A stretch of DNA of 64,000 bases from Acanthosepion pharaonis (taxonomy: Eukaryota; Mollusca; Cephalopoda; Sepiida; Sepiidae): positions 1,578,501-1,642,500 of the forward strand of contig CAHIKZ030004732.1 in NCBI GenBank assembly GCA_903632075.3, read 5' to 3'. Positions 43,137-54,135 of the stretch are shown piece after piece (positions within the stretch are counted from its first letter, which is position 1; each line of letters opens with the position of its first letter). The notes under the pieces are model-generated. The model was given only the letters and a program-made list of their open reading frames with translations, did not search any database and was not told the DNA's origin. The translations under genes were made by a program, and so were the position numbers.

Positions 43137-43305
43137 AATTATTCGAAAATTATAACATAAATATGTTATAAAATCACTACAAAAAATAGCTGTTTTGTTT
43201 CTGGTGTCTTATCACTTGATAAGACACCAGAAGTGTTGAAACAAAATGGATATTTTTGTAGTGATTTTATAACATATTCATGTTATAATTTTCGAATAAA
43301 TTATA
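43137..43305. repeat. Near-perfect foldback element
   Basis: Left arm: AAATTATTCGAAAATTATAA ... ATGTTATAAAATCACTACAA ... CTGGTGTCTTATCA. Right arm: its reverse complement from TGATAAGACACCAG to TTATAATTTTCGAATAA. The centre is only two bases (CT, 43215-43216), and arms are about 80 bases with few mismatches. TA tracts lie at both sides. No coding capacity. Confidence 0.88.
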
Positions 43306-43447
43306 TATATATATAAATCGAATAAATTATATATATATATATATCGCACATATAGTGCTGATGTTATTATAACAGTGCTCAGTGTTATATAACAGAGCTA
43401 TTAAATATACATTAATTAATATACACAATGTCCACACACACACACGT

Positions 43448-43489
<42 letters not shown>
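43306..43489. repeat. TA and CA microsatellite cluster
   Basis: Short TA tracts near 43306-43316 and 43327-43343, a CA tract at 43434-43471 and a TA tract at 43472-43489. Confidence 0.9.
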
Positions 43490-43559
43490 GGTGGACTTTC
43501 CGTCGTATTCGATGTATGAGGGCCAAGCAGCTCAGTTCCAAAGAACTAATAGCCAGACA

Positions 43560-43935
43560 TAAGCACATATGATTTGATTATAGTGGTGAAGGCTTTGGTT
43601 AGAACCAACCACACTTTTTGAAGACCCGAATACAGAGACCTGGTGTAACACGTGCCACAAAGTCCCCAAACGACCCTACGCTGGTTTTGAATTCAGAGTT
43701 TTCCTTCTCCTAGACCAGTTGCTGTCTGAGGATATAGAACCCAGTCTGTCCTGCTATTTATCCATAGCTGGAGGGAGAAAAGGATTCATACCTTTCCCAA
43801 GGGTATTAGAACGTAAGTAAATGTAATGGATTAGACTGGAATTCGAACTCAGCTCTCCGATTCCTCAATCTGAGCCGTCGTTCATTACTTACAGTGACTC
43901 CTATACTTCCTATAGTGTTTCCTATACTCCATAGT
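43560..43935 (-). repeat. SINE family E (antisense)
   Basis: The plus strand holds CCCAGTCTGTCCTG, TCCATAGCTGGAGGGAG, TTCATACCTTTCCCAAGG and GGAATTCGAACTC (B box complement, about 43838-43850), then CTCTCCGATTCCTCAATCTG. It is the longest copy of the family here. The exact 3' limit on the left side is uncertain. Confidence 0.7.
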
Positions 43936-43949
43936 GCCTCCTAAAAATA

Positions 43950-44036
<87 letters not shown>
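43950..44036. repeat. Compound microsatellite (TA)n-(GT)n
   Basis: TA run from about 43950, then GT from 43970 to 44034 with one TA interruption. Confidence 0.96.
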
Positions 44037-44037
<1 letters not shown>

Positions 44038-45009
44038 GTAATAGTTTTGTCACTTAGTTGATTGATGTTACCTTCAGCATCCCGGCTCCAGCGTTTCGTA
44101 GACGGACCCTCCAAGAAACCACTCCTGAGCATATATCAACAATTGACTGCTTATACTTCACGATTTTTCTTTTTCATATGCACTTTTTTCGTGGGGCATT
44201 TTTTTTGCACTGTGCGTGCGTGTGTGCGTTCGCGCGCGTGCGCCCCTACGCCCATCTGAACTTTAATCGCCATTTCTGTTTCTCGCAATATCTTATCCAT
44301 GTCATAACTTACAGGAAATGCCAAAATTATTTCCTTACAGGAAATGCCAAAATTATTTTGTAAATAATAGCTCGTTTAATGAATAAATTCTTCTTCTCCA
44401 GCCATTCTGATATTCCTCTGCAATGTCCTGCTCGTGTAAATCGTCTTCGAGTCAAGATTTGTATTCCGATACTGGCATCTCTTCGATATTTCTAGATAAA
44501 AGAGAGGAAAACTAACTCATTGATAATCTCTTAACTTGATTGTCACTTCATTTTGCCTCAGGTCATTTGGGATCTACTTTGCACTTCTTTGGTTCTATAT
44601 CTTGGCACCCTCACGCCACCCCTACCGGCAAAAATCTGATTCACATCTGTTCTCAATTAATATTATCCATCAGTCTATTCTCTCAGACATTTTTCTCGTT
44701 CTTTTCACTTTACCTGTTTTCACATTGACAATGCTTTTCCCCTTTTCTTAAGCAATAAATATTGCCTGTCTTTTCGCTCATTAATATTATTTCCCTTCTC
44801 TGATAGATTTGCATATATAATTCATACGCTGAATGGAAGGGCCATTATGGGACAGAGGCAGTAATATTTATATAAAACGAGCACAATACACCTGAAAATA
44901 TGACGACGTTATTAATGTGCACTTTTGTACCAAATACAAGTAATGTCTGGAATAATCATATCAGTAGGAATTTTTCAACTTATAATAAGCTTCTTCTATG
45001 TATAGGGCC
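44037..45009. other. No gene seen; Z-DNA-prone patch and 26-bp tandem duplication
   Basis: 44208-44250 is an alternating purine-pyrimidine GC-rich patch (GTGCGTGCGTGTG, CGCGCGCGTGCGCCC). CTTACAGGAAATGCCAAAAT plus TATTTC is duplicated in tandem at 44307-44358. The open frames here have no recognised domain. Confidence 0.55.
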
Positions 45010-45420
45010 CCTTTAGGACGTGGGAAATCATAGCCCTCAAAAACTCCTTGTTCTATAAGATTGTTTTTTTGTTATCTCTTATTCCCTATTCTGCCAACCA
45101 TTAACACAGGCTCGTTAGTTGAATTATGCGCCGCTTTTCTCTGTGCCTTCAATAAGCCCCGTGAATGTCAAATTCTCCAAGTCTTCTTTCCTCATAATGT
45201 ACCTAGAAAATTCAGTTAACTCTTTCTTAGATATGTGTCCTTTTTGTTTCTATTTTCCCTAAGAATTCCTCATTACTCATATGTTCAATGGTATTTTTAG
45301 CATACTTCTGTAGAACAACACTTCTGTTGCCGCTAGTCTCTACTTCGTCTGTGAGGAGATTTTCCAACATTTACTGCCATACAGGAGGACCGATATTATA
45401 TAATAATTCAGTACACTTTT
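45010..45420 (-). pseudogene. RTE-type LINE ORF2 C-terminus (antisense)
   Basis: The minus strand gives decayed pieces such as LQKYAKNTIEHMSNEEFLGK, HYEERRLGEFDIHG and FLRAMISH-like codons, in the order of the RTE C-terminus seen at 24905-25465 (YKRILKIPWTERVSNNEVL ... HYEEGGFGKL). 5'-truncated, with stops and frameshifts. Confidence 0.7.
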
Positions 45421-45529
45421 AAGCACTGTATTTTAATTGAGACAAATAATCCAATTGTGCCGGTATACAAAAATATGGATCAGCACGTCTGCTTTGGATG
45501 AGTGCGCGCTCTGCCTGGGATTAAAGTAT

Positions 45530-45858
45530 CAAAGTTTTCTAAATCTGCTGCCTGTGTGCCATTTTCTAACAATGATGCCTCTGTGCTCTTTTCTAACACT
45601 GCTATCCGCATGCTCTTTACTAACACTGCTGGCTTTATGCTCTTTTCTAACACTGCTGTCTCTGTGATCTTTTCTAACACTGCTGTGTGTTCTTTTCTAA
45701 CACTGCTGCCTGTATGACCTTTTCTAACACTGCTGCCTGCGTGCTCTTTTCTAACACTGCTGCCTGCGTTCTCTTTTCTAACACTGCTGCCTGCATGGTC
45801 TTTTCTAACACTGCTGCCTGCATGGTCTTTTCTAACACTGCTGCCTGCGTGCTATTTG
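45530..45858. repeat. 27-bp minisatellite (about 12 copies)
   Basis: The unit is TTTTCTAACACTGCTGCCTG followed by CGTGCTC. Starts are at 27-base steps (45564, 45591, 45618, 45645 ...), with one 24-base unit near 45672-45696. The last six units are nearly identical, the first ones diverged. Both 27 and 24 are multiples of three, so reading frames stay open through the array on both strands (FSNTAACVL-type and QAAVLEKST-type repeats). Confidence 0.95.
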
Positions 45859-45945
45859 AAAGCGTTTTATTTGTTAAATACACAATATATGAGCGAAATA
45901 TGATATATAAACTCTATATATCAGACTGATTGTGGAAACTTCGAC

Positions 45946-46225
45946 GTGGCGTAATGGCTATCAAGCCTGTCTCACATGATCATTTACGGCTGAAAAGTGA
46001 GTTCGTTCCTTACTTGGTACTCCATACTTTTATTATTGGGACACATGTAAGTAAGCTAGGCTTACTAACTCGCTATATCATACTAATAGTGGGTCATTGA
46101 ATGACGAATTTCAAACACCCTGTGTGACACGCTTCATCCTTCGAAAAGATTTCTTCAAAATAAATATCGTTTTTATTGAGGTAGTATGTACGTGTCATTA
46201 AGGAAAGACAACAAACATCGATCAT
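45946..46225 (+). repeat. SINE family D (tRNA-derived head)
   Basis: A box GTGGCGTAATGGCTATC (45946-45962) and B box GAGTTCGTTCCTT (45999-46011). The body has CTAATAGTGGGTCATTGAAT and GACACGCTTCATCCTTCGAA, shared with 2640-2830 and 46965-47055. Confidence 0.7.
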
Positions 46226-46964
46226 AATTAAATATCGAAAAAAACGTTAAAGATACAGGGACGCTTAACTTTGTTTTATATTTTACATTTCTAGTGTCCG
46301 TTGTGTGTCGATGCACAACTTAGCCATCTTCATTCAGCTTCCTCCTCCTACTTTCGTTATTTTTATTGTTGTTTTTAAATATTCCATATTGTAATAACAG
46401 TAGTTTTTTTTTAGGACAGGAGATATGTTGTATGAACTTGGACGTACATTTACTGTGTAAGTCTCAGAAATTAGTGCACTTTCTATACATTTTCGCCTTA
46501 ATAAAATACTTTCTCTTTTAAGTAAAACTGCTTGAAGTCAGAATTACGATCCAAATTACTGCGATGAACGACAAATATATTGAGTAGGTAGTTTCATAAT
46601 ATTCAAATTCTTAAATATCTCACTAATGTATTTTCGAGGACATTTTTACGGTCTATCCTGTAAATTCCTGCTTCGAGTTTTAGGTTGTTATTTTTTTTAT
46701 TTTGTTTCAAATCTCTTTTTCTTTGTGAAGTAATTGTGACAAATTTTATATTAAGTTTAAGATTGGATAAATCATTTTCAGCCGTAGTTTTATTGAATTG
46801 GTAGGTAGTCTTTTATCAAGAGAATTTATATTATTTACTTTTCTAATGTTATGAATCCGGCGATCTTTACAACGGATGCGCCGTTGCAGCTTCAGCGTTT
46901 CTCTCCGTGTAAAATTATAACCGACGCTTGTTGTGTCCGGTTTCCTTCCTCACTATATTCATCA
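46226..46964. other. No gene seen
   Basis: AT-rich; no recognisable feature. Confidence 0.45.
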
Positions 46965-47100
46965 CCAAAAATATTTATCTGAAGAAATCTTTTCGAAGCT
47001 TTTTATTCATTTTGTTATTCAATTACCCACCATGCACAATATATAACGCGAGTTCATCCTGAAAACGTGAAAGCAGGTTCGAATTCTGCCTGTGGGGACA
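46965..47100 (-). repeat. SINE family D body (antisense) beside a tRNA-like B box
   Basis: The plus strand GAAGAAATCTTTTCGAAGC and CAATTACCCACCATGCA is the complement of the family D body. At 47071-47098 the plus strand carries GCAGGTTCGAATTCTGCCTG, a strong B box/T-arm. These opposite orientations suggest two SINE fragments joined. Confidence 0.5.
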
Positions 47101-47304
47101 TTTTTTAAATTACATTTTCTCAAGTATGCAGGTCGGTAGACGAAATAAATTCTGCTAAAATTAAAACGGAGCGTCTACTAAAATGCAGGTATCCAGTAAA
47201 AATAATGTTTGAATTAATAGAAATATGTATATATGTAATTCTAAGAAATCAATAGATCGTTTAGCCAACATTATTTCCTGTTCTCGCTCTCTCTGTCTCT
47301 CTCT

Positions 47305-47306
<2 letters not shown>

Positions 47307-47357
<51 letters not shown>
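47307..47357. repeat. Microsatellite (TA)n preceded by (CT)n
   Basis: CT-rich 47281-47306, then a TA run. Confidence 0.96.
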
Positions 47358-47358
<1 letters not shown>

Positions 47359-47604
47359 CATATCCCTTTCCAGGAAACAATAAAACTGTCAAAATGACCA
47401 AGGGAATTCAGAGTAACATGAATCCATCCAGTTCTTAAATAACAACTTAAAAGAGATTGTTTGACCACACAAGGACTGACCAAAATTCATGTTAAAAAAT
47501 AAGAAATAAAAAACAAAAAACAAATGAAAACTACAGACAAAAGTTCATTTTCTCCATCAAGCCATTCATTTCTGTAGTTCAGTGATACTAACAAGCAGAA
47601 ATTT

Positions 47605-47647
47605 TTTCTCCTGATGATGGCCATGCTGGCTGAAACTAGTCGAGGAA
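47605..47647 (+). ncRNA. Hammerhead-like motif, probably a decayed or variant ribozyme
   Basis: Stem I TTTCTC/GAGGAA (47605-47610 with 47642-47647, one G-U pair), core CTGATGA (47611-47617), one unpaired T, stem II GGCC/GGCT (47619-47622 with 47628-47631), core GAAA (47632-47635), stem III AC/GT with a two-base loop, and cleavage-site C at 47641. The extra unpaired base and tiny stem III make activity doubtful. Similar motifs occur at the ends of Penelope-like elements (family knowledge). Confidence 0.5.
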
Positions 47648-47737
47648 TCTAATTTAAATAATAAAAACGAAAGAATATTAATATATAACCCAGTGTGCCC
47701 GAGGATTTTATTTTTTTAATATTTTTATTGTTCAAAA

Positions 47738-47760
47738 CATATATATATATATATATGTGC

Positions 47761-47833
<73 letters not shown>
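47738..47833. repeat. Compound microsatellite (TA)n-(GT)n
   Basis: TA run 47738-47756, then GT run to 47833. Confidence 0.97.
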
Positions 47834-47834
<1 letters not shown>

Positions 47835-47879
47835 ACAGGTGAACATATGTTTATTTCCACACAACAAAATTTAGAAAGG

Positions 47880-48870
47880 AAAGATAGAGAGGTATGTAAT
47901 ATCAATCCTTCAATATGGCAACGGATGCTGGACAGTCTCCTCAGTGATGAAGAAGAAACTTGAAGCAACAGAAATGTAGTTTTAAATAAGATTACATTTG
48001 ATTAACGAGGAAGTTTTAAGGGAAATGAAAGCAAAAGAGGCACTTATACTTAACATCAGGGGGAGAAACTTGAAATTTCTGGGGTAAATAAGGAGGAAAG
48101 AAAGCTTGGAAAATTTGATACCCGCAGGGGAGATTGAACGTAAGCGAGACAGTGGAAAACAACGCATAACCTATTAAAAATTTTATTTTTACTACTTTAA
48201 AAATGTTAGTCTTAAATAAATGTTTAATCGTCTAGATTGTTTTATTTTGTGGTTGTTTTTGTACAAGTTCTTTTGAATGAAGTGTATTTGTAAGAAGGCC
48301 AGACAGTTTATGTAATAAATGCCATTGTGGACCAAGTTAAAGTAGGTATTTTCGTTTTTTTTTCTGAAAAAAAATTGTTTTTCTGCCTTCTTGAATTGTT
48401 TTTCTTTTTGTTTCATTGAATCCTTTTCATTTCTCAAACTGTAACTCATTTTTCGATGATAATCCGTTTTATCAGAAATTGTTATTCTGCCTTAATAAGC
48501 ACACAAAAAATAATTTTTGTGCAAATTTTGTATTTCTACCTTTTTTCTTTAATTGCGTAATAAATATTTTTCCTTTGAAATTTTACGCCGTTATTGAGTT
48601 TTAGTTGTGATTTGCGCCCATTTTAACCTCAAGGAGAAGACAAGCACGTGTTCGCTTTTCCCTTTTTTATTCCTACTAAATAGGTTTTTGTATTTGGCGC
48701 AAGAACTTAGGTTTTTATAAACCTACCTAACGAGCTTCAGTAAATGGATGGCGGGAAAAAGTTTAGGAGAGATAACAAAAAGACAAAAAAATATTAAGAG
48801 CTACAAAGGACAGGAAATTGTAGAGAGCCATGATCGTCAACGTGCTGAAGGGTTACAACACACATAAGAA
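47880..48870 (+). pseudogene. RTE-type LINE ORF2 C-terminus, interrupted
   Basis: 47880-48170 reads QYGNGCWTVSSVMKKKLEAT-like codons, then a frameshifted continuation through KEERKLGKFD to KRDSGKQRITY-like codons. At 48736-48870 the remainder follows: LTSFSKWMAG, IKSYKGQEIVE-type codons and the 'NVLKGYNTHKKK' end. About 560 bases of AT-rich sequence lie between. The two parts align with the two halves of 24905-25290. Confidence 0.7.
48171..48730. mobile_element. Unclassified AT-rich insertion within an RTE copy
   Basis: It splits codons that are contiguous in other RTE copies. ATAACCTA (about 48165-48172) on the left and TAAACCTA (about 48718-48725) on the right may be the target-site duplication. 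No open frame, tRNA-like box or terminal repeat is clear inside. Confidence 0.45.
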
Positions 48871-50284
48871 GAAGGAAATCTAGAGAAAAATCGAAATGAA
48901 AAGCATCTGAAACTTATGAAGATGACAATGCCAGATGGTTTGTAGTTTTATTACTTCTTTACTAATTTGATCTTTTAAAGCTTTCATATTTTTCTTTTGA
49001 ATCATGACGCACATTCTACATCGGAGGATAGATACTATAGTATTAATATACCTTTTAATATATTTCCCAAGTAGAGAATTGCAGCAACGAAAGCGTTACT
49101 ATTTATGGGTTCGACAGTGCATCTTTCCAATATTAAAGAATCAGAAGTAACATATCTATTTTAATAAGACAGGTTGAATAATAAGAACGGTTCTACTCGT
49201 TTCCGAATATATCTATCTGTTAAGGGAACGAGTTTCAAGACACACAGAGACAACGTGTGTTTATTCGGCAACTGTGATCAGCAGACACTAGTTACAGTTC
49301 CAGAGAGATAGATAGAGAGAGAGAGAACGAGAGAGAGGGAGAGGGAGGGGAACAAACTGGTGTGATCAACAGTTTTGAACACGATGACTAGCACAACGAC
49401 TTCCGAACAGTTTCCTCGTGCCAATTTCACTCACGTGGTACAGCAAGAACTTTCCAATGGAAAGCATCGTTTTCCTAAGCCAATAACTTCAATGAATCAT
49501 CTCATTGACAAATCAACCATGACAAGATTCTGTAGTGTCCAGAAAGAAATATATAAATACAAAAATTGAGTATGCTGTCAGGTGCCGTGTCCATTAAAAT
49601 AAATAAAAATCAATTATAGTGTCAAAAACAATTAAAATAAAATATTAAATATGTTAGTAGGTTTATAATTATTTACTCTCGTACAATTCGAACCCAAGTC
49701 CGAATGCGAACATTCTAACCATGAGTTTAACTACTAATTATATTCCTGCTATGTAAAAATTTCTTAAACTTTACATTTAAATTGGAGATAAATTTAACGT
49801 AAATTTCATTTTTACATACAAGCGGGAAAAAAATTGTACAAATAAAATATTTATCGTTGGTAATGTAACTACAAAAACCAATAGGAAAGAATTTAAGGTT
49901 TACGATCCGACGTTTTGAAAACCTGTAAAAATTCAATTAATTATTGATTTCAAATAAAATCCCAATTAACTCTTTTAAGAAAATTTAGCAAAAAATATTT
50001 TTCATCCAAATTCCTTTTTATTTTCTTAAGCCGTTAACCATATTTTAAGACTTATTTTTACATTTTAAAACAATGATTTTCAACCGCCGTGCCGCGATGC
50101 ACGAGTGTGCCACGCGATCCTCTTAAGTGTGCCGTGAGATATTGTCACGGCATACATATATATGTATATGTGAGTGCGGAAGTGGGAATTGTACAGCGTT
50201 AGTATCTGAATAAATGAATAAGTATTAAACTTTTTATCCCACATTAACTAATAAGTCTTTATCAGTTTTATACTTTAAAATTGG
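48871..50284. other. No gene seen; several repeat hints
   Basis: 49190-49350 starts TGTTAAGGGAACGAG and ends in a GA/GGGA-rich tract, which might be an LTR or a repeat fragment. 49684-49730 holds a minus-strand tRNA-like B box (GGGTTCGAATTG) with an A-box-like ATGGTTAGAATG. 50085-50160 (CCGTGCCGCGATGCACGAGT, GTGTGCCGTGAGAT) resembles ends of small hAT-like DNA elements. Confidence 0.4.
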
Positions 50285-50504
50285 AGATTTTGAGGTGCAT
50301 GGAACCACCTCTTAATTGCTGTTGTTCCAAGGTCCACTGTGAACCGAGTTAGAGTACCTGTTGAAGGGGGGTCCATGCTATGGACAAATAGTGAAACCCC
50401 AAACAAAAATCGACGGTGCATTTTTATACTAAAATACCAACAATACATTTTATGATCTACAATATATATAAAATTTTAAATCAATTAATTTATAATATAT
50501 ATAT
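50285..50504 (+). repeat. Dispersed repeat family C, copy 2 (left part)
   Basis: Matches 8330-8515 (GAACCACCTCTTAATTGCTG, AAAATACCAACAATACATTT). It continues after the composite element at about 51540-51640. Confidence 0.6.
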
Positions 50505-51168
50505 ATTAAGAAATGGACAAGGTCCGACAATTTATTTATTAAAGACATTTTTATGTTTAACGTTGTTATTTATAGATACAAGTATTTAAGCAAATGCTCT
50601 GTTTATGATAAACACTAAACAGTATTAAATAACATTTACCGGCCTGAATGTCCGAGAAATTTTCATAGAAAATATTCGTTCTTTGACAGGATTCGAACCT
50701 GCATCCTATACGGAACCGTCATTTACGCTGACGTGCCTTAACCGTCTCGGCCACAAAGAACCTTTCGGTAGACTAGGTCGAATTTACTGCTTATAAACTT
50801 CAATCTTCCATGAATCTCGTACATTCATAACTGCTCTGGCGTATCAAATGTAAACAAATGACGTCATATATTAAGAAATGGACAAGGTCCGACAATTTAT
50901 TTATTAAAGACATTTTTATGTTTAACGTTGTTATTTATAGATACAAGTATTTAAGCAAATGCTCTGTTTATGATAAACAGTATTAAATAACATTTACCGG
51001 CCTGAATGTCCGAGAAACTGTCAAAGAACGAATATTTTCTATGAAAATTTCTCGGACATTCAGGCCGGTAAATGTTATTTAATACTGTTTATCATAAACA
51101 GAGCATTTGCTTAAATACTTGTATCTATAAATAACAACGTTAAACATAAAAATGTCTTTATATATATG
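50505..51168. mobile_element. Composite tRNA-like element with direct and inverted repeats, copy 2
   Basis: A block of about 150 bases beginning ATTAAGAAATGGACAA occurs at 50505 and again at about 50871, in direct orientation. It then occurs inverted at about 51019-51168. Between the direct copies lie a tRNA-like segment (50678-50761) and a body ending AAATGACGTCAT. An inner hairpin joins GAAAATTTCTCGGACATTCA to its complement. Copy 1 is 5335-5875. It appears inserted into repeat family C at a TA-rich site. Confidence 0.85.
50678..50761 (-). repeat. Class II tRNA-like sequence, copy 2 (well preserved)
   Basis: 84 bases. The acceptor-like ends GTTCTTTG and CAAAGAAC pair over eight positions. 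The D arm is GGCCGAGACGGTTAAGGC, the anticodon arm CGTCA/TGACG with a 7-base loop GCGTAAA, the variable-arm stem TCC/GGA, and the T arm CAGG/CCTG with TTCGAAT. The layout is closest to tRNA-Ser, but position 33 is C instead of T and the acceptor is one base long. A decoding role is unlikely; a SINE head with intact polymerase III boxes fits better. Confidence 0.75.
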
Positions 51169-51660
51169 TATGTATGTGTGTGTGTGCATATATATATATG
51201 ATACCTTCACTCTTAAAGTATAAAATTATGTACAAAATATCTGTTGTTGAGAGCATAAAATTACATAAACAATATTCAGATTTTGGCACTAAAAAACCCA
51301 TTGAGATTGATATGCCGCGAAACAAAATCAAACAACCAAAATAAAAGAACTTTTCCATGGCATTAGTTCATATAATGTCTTAAATAAATCCATATTCTAA
51401 AATATGACTTCAGCAAAACTACAATATAAAATACACATATCACTGCCTCTAGTAACCATGTCCTCACAGACATTTGTATGCACTCAATCTGAGTATCATC
51501 TACCATGTATTCAATTGTGAATGTAGAATAACATATATCATTTTTATTACTTCCAAGCTCCCAAGAAAATTAAATTTCGGAATTAAATAAACTATAAGAA
51601 GTTGATATGCCATTAAACAAACAAACAATGGTAATACATACAAAAATTGCTTATACCTTT
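51169..51660. repeat. TA/TG tract and remainder of repeat family C
   Basis: Short TA/TG tract 51165-51200. 51560-51640 (AAATTAAATTTCGGAATTAA, GATATGCCATTAAACAAACA) matches 8680-8745. Confidence 0.5.
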
Positions 51661-53422
51661 GGTCGTTTTTCATGGAAGTTTATATATTGACTTTTTACTC
51701 TTTTTGTTCTTCACAGCTGTAAATATTTTTTACTGGTGACATAGAGTCTAATGACTATTTGAGATGAAAAATAATTTAAGAGTTTCAGGCCTTGTAGGAT
51801 CACTGCCTTCTTATATATACAAATGAATATAACTTGCTAATTGTCGCTTTATAACAGAAAAACAAAACGTTTCACCATTTATTTCTGCTACCATTAAAAT
51901 TCATTATTGTTGAAGCTTGAATAAGCATGGAATAATAATAATACAACACAAAATGTACGTAACAAAATGTATTGAAACAATGAAAAAAGGTACACAATAT
52001 TTACAGGTAGTTTTGGTATATTCTTGGGAAGACTGTTCCTGCAGAATGGGTTGACTAAGTCGCAGTCGGGCAGAGTCTCTGGATTCGATCTCTTAATCTT
52101 CCGTCGTCTTCCGGTACCAACCCATATTTATATGGTCGGTACTCCACTTATGTAAATTAGGTGTATCATACACAACAATTATACAATTTGTATGACTATA
52201 GAAGCAGATATACATATGAATGTGTAATAACACAAATGCACATATTCATACGTGTAAGGGAGGGGGTAAGATTGTGCGTGTTTACTTGACTAGCTGCCAA
52301 AGTAATCTCTTTTTCCATTCCAACAGACACTTCTACACACTTCACACACGCACAGGTATAAGAATACTGGTGCGTCCAGAATAGATGGGCATATCCGGCT
52401 ATATAAATATTGTTTTTTCTCCCAATCTACACAACATACATTCCATTTATTTTATTTTCCACTTTTTCCAACCTATCTGTTTATTCCAACTTGTATATTT
52501 ATCCAAACCCCCTTTCTTTCTGCTTTTGTTCCAGAGACAAACTTTGAAGGATTTTGCCAACCTAAGCTTTTATTCCAGATTTAGCCTTCTATTCTAATCT
52601 ACCCTTCTATTCCGGAAGGGTAAGTGAGTAACTTGAATTTTAAAGGAAGATATCTGCATATCTTACATATGCTCTTTGGTTACCTACTATATAGAAAATG
52701 AAGTACGCCGTAAGAGGGGAATTTATTAATCATCGACTACTCGAAGGCAAAGAACATCAATTTGCCGAAATACGAAATAGCCTTGCGGGAGGGTGTTCGA
52801 CCAAATCCAATTACATACTGACCACTCTTTCTCTATAAAATAGAACCTATTCTATGATTCTAAGAATTTTCAGAAGATGCGAAAAATTGAAAATTCGATG
52901 GGTGGTCATGCCCAAAGGCTCGTTTAAATCTTCAATTGGTCCATTTATGGCCCTCTGCAGTTTGACCGTCACTAATGTTTTTTCTTTTCTTTTCTTCTAC
53001 TTCCCGTTGTACGTTTCTTGAACAAGTTAGCAAAATCAAGAGAAGAACCAGTCCTATGCAGGAACAAGGAAACAAGGAAAGTGTGAGAAATTAGAGAAAT
53101 ACGCACATATGAAGAAGAGGAAAAACATACCTGCTTCAATGCGCGTGTAGATATACACACACAAAACATAGACACGCACACAGTGCCAAAGAAATGAAAC
53201 AAAAGAAAAGAGATGGACAGACAGTTAATAGACATCATTATTTGACAAAATTTTATTCAATTTCATATCATGGAGTTTATGAGGTATTCACTCATACCAC
53301 TGGAGATGGTAATAGAATTTTAGGCTTGTTTTTACGAAGATAAAAACAGGAAAAATAAATGCACGCAATACAGAAAAGGCATGGCAAATTGTATGAGAAT
53401 TTCATACAATTTTATTTATGTA

Positions 53423-53457
<35 letters not shown>

Positions 53458-53869
53458 ATTTTACATTACAATTGTGATAATGTTCATGCTATAAAAGGGA
53501 GTAAGTTACTCCGTAATATCACAAGTCCTATCACGGAGGGAATTTACACACGTGTTGTCATCCCGACAGTTCTTGTGCGAAGGGATTGAATCTCACGTCT
53601 TTTGATAGGATGTCCGTATTTCCGGCAGGAACAGTTTTTGTTGCATGATAGGGAGTAATTTTATTATTTTAATTTAATTTATTTTAGACAAGGTTTAAAT
53701 ATTATTGTTTTATTTTATTTATAAATTTCATTATTATTTTTATTTTATTTATTTGTAACAATAATAATATCCCTACAAGTTCACAAACCCGCCCTGCAGT
53801 TAACTGTAAACACCATAATCTATTCAATAGATGTATAATATCGACAGGACGACATCAGTTAGTCAAAAA
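51661..53869. other. No gene seen; contains (GT)n
   Basis: A GT tract lies at 53427-53455. 52030-52160 and 53500-53620 are somewhat GC-richer and may be SINE remnants. No domain is recognised in the open frames at 52385, 52972 (minus) or 53359. Confidence 0.45.
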
Positions 53870-54135
53870 AGTGCCCTACATGACACACGCTTAGGCTTTC
53901 GATTCATGATTGACGAGGTAGATTTTCTCGCAGTAGGCTGCCGTTTCATTTTTGCAGTAAACTGGTTACTAATCAAAGAGCCAATTTGTCTTGATATTCA
54001 ACCCATAAGAAGAAGAGATGGATTCATGCCTTTTTCAAGAGTATTTTGTGTGAAAGTGAATGTAACAAATTCTGCCGGAATTCACACTCGGTTCGCCGAT
54101 TTCGAATTCCGGTCGAGTTCTTTACTCAATTACTG
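53870..54135 (-). repeat. SINE family E, diverged copy (antisense)
   Basis: Blocks CACGCTTAGGCTTTCGAT, CGCAGTAGGC, TTCATGCCTTTTTCAAGAG, GTGAATGTAACAAATTC and GGAATTCACACTCGG match 54771-55064 in the same order. Confidence 0.65.

Noticed and set aside
45437..45929. Several overlapping open frames on both strands
   Set aside because: They follow the 27-bp minisatellite. I kept the observation as a finding but not as genes.
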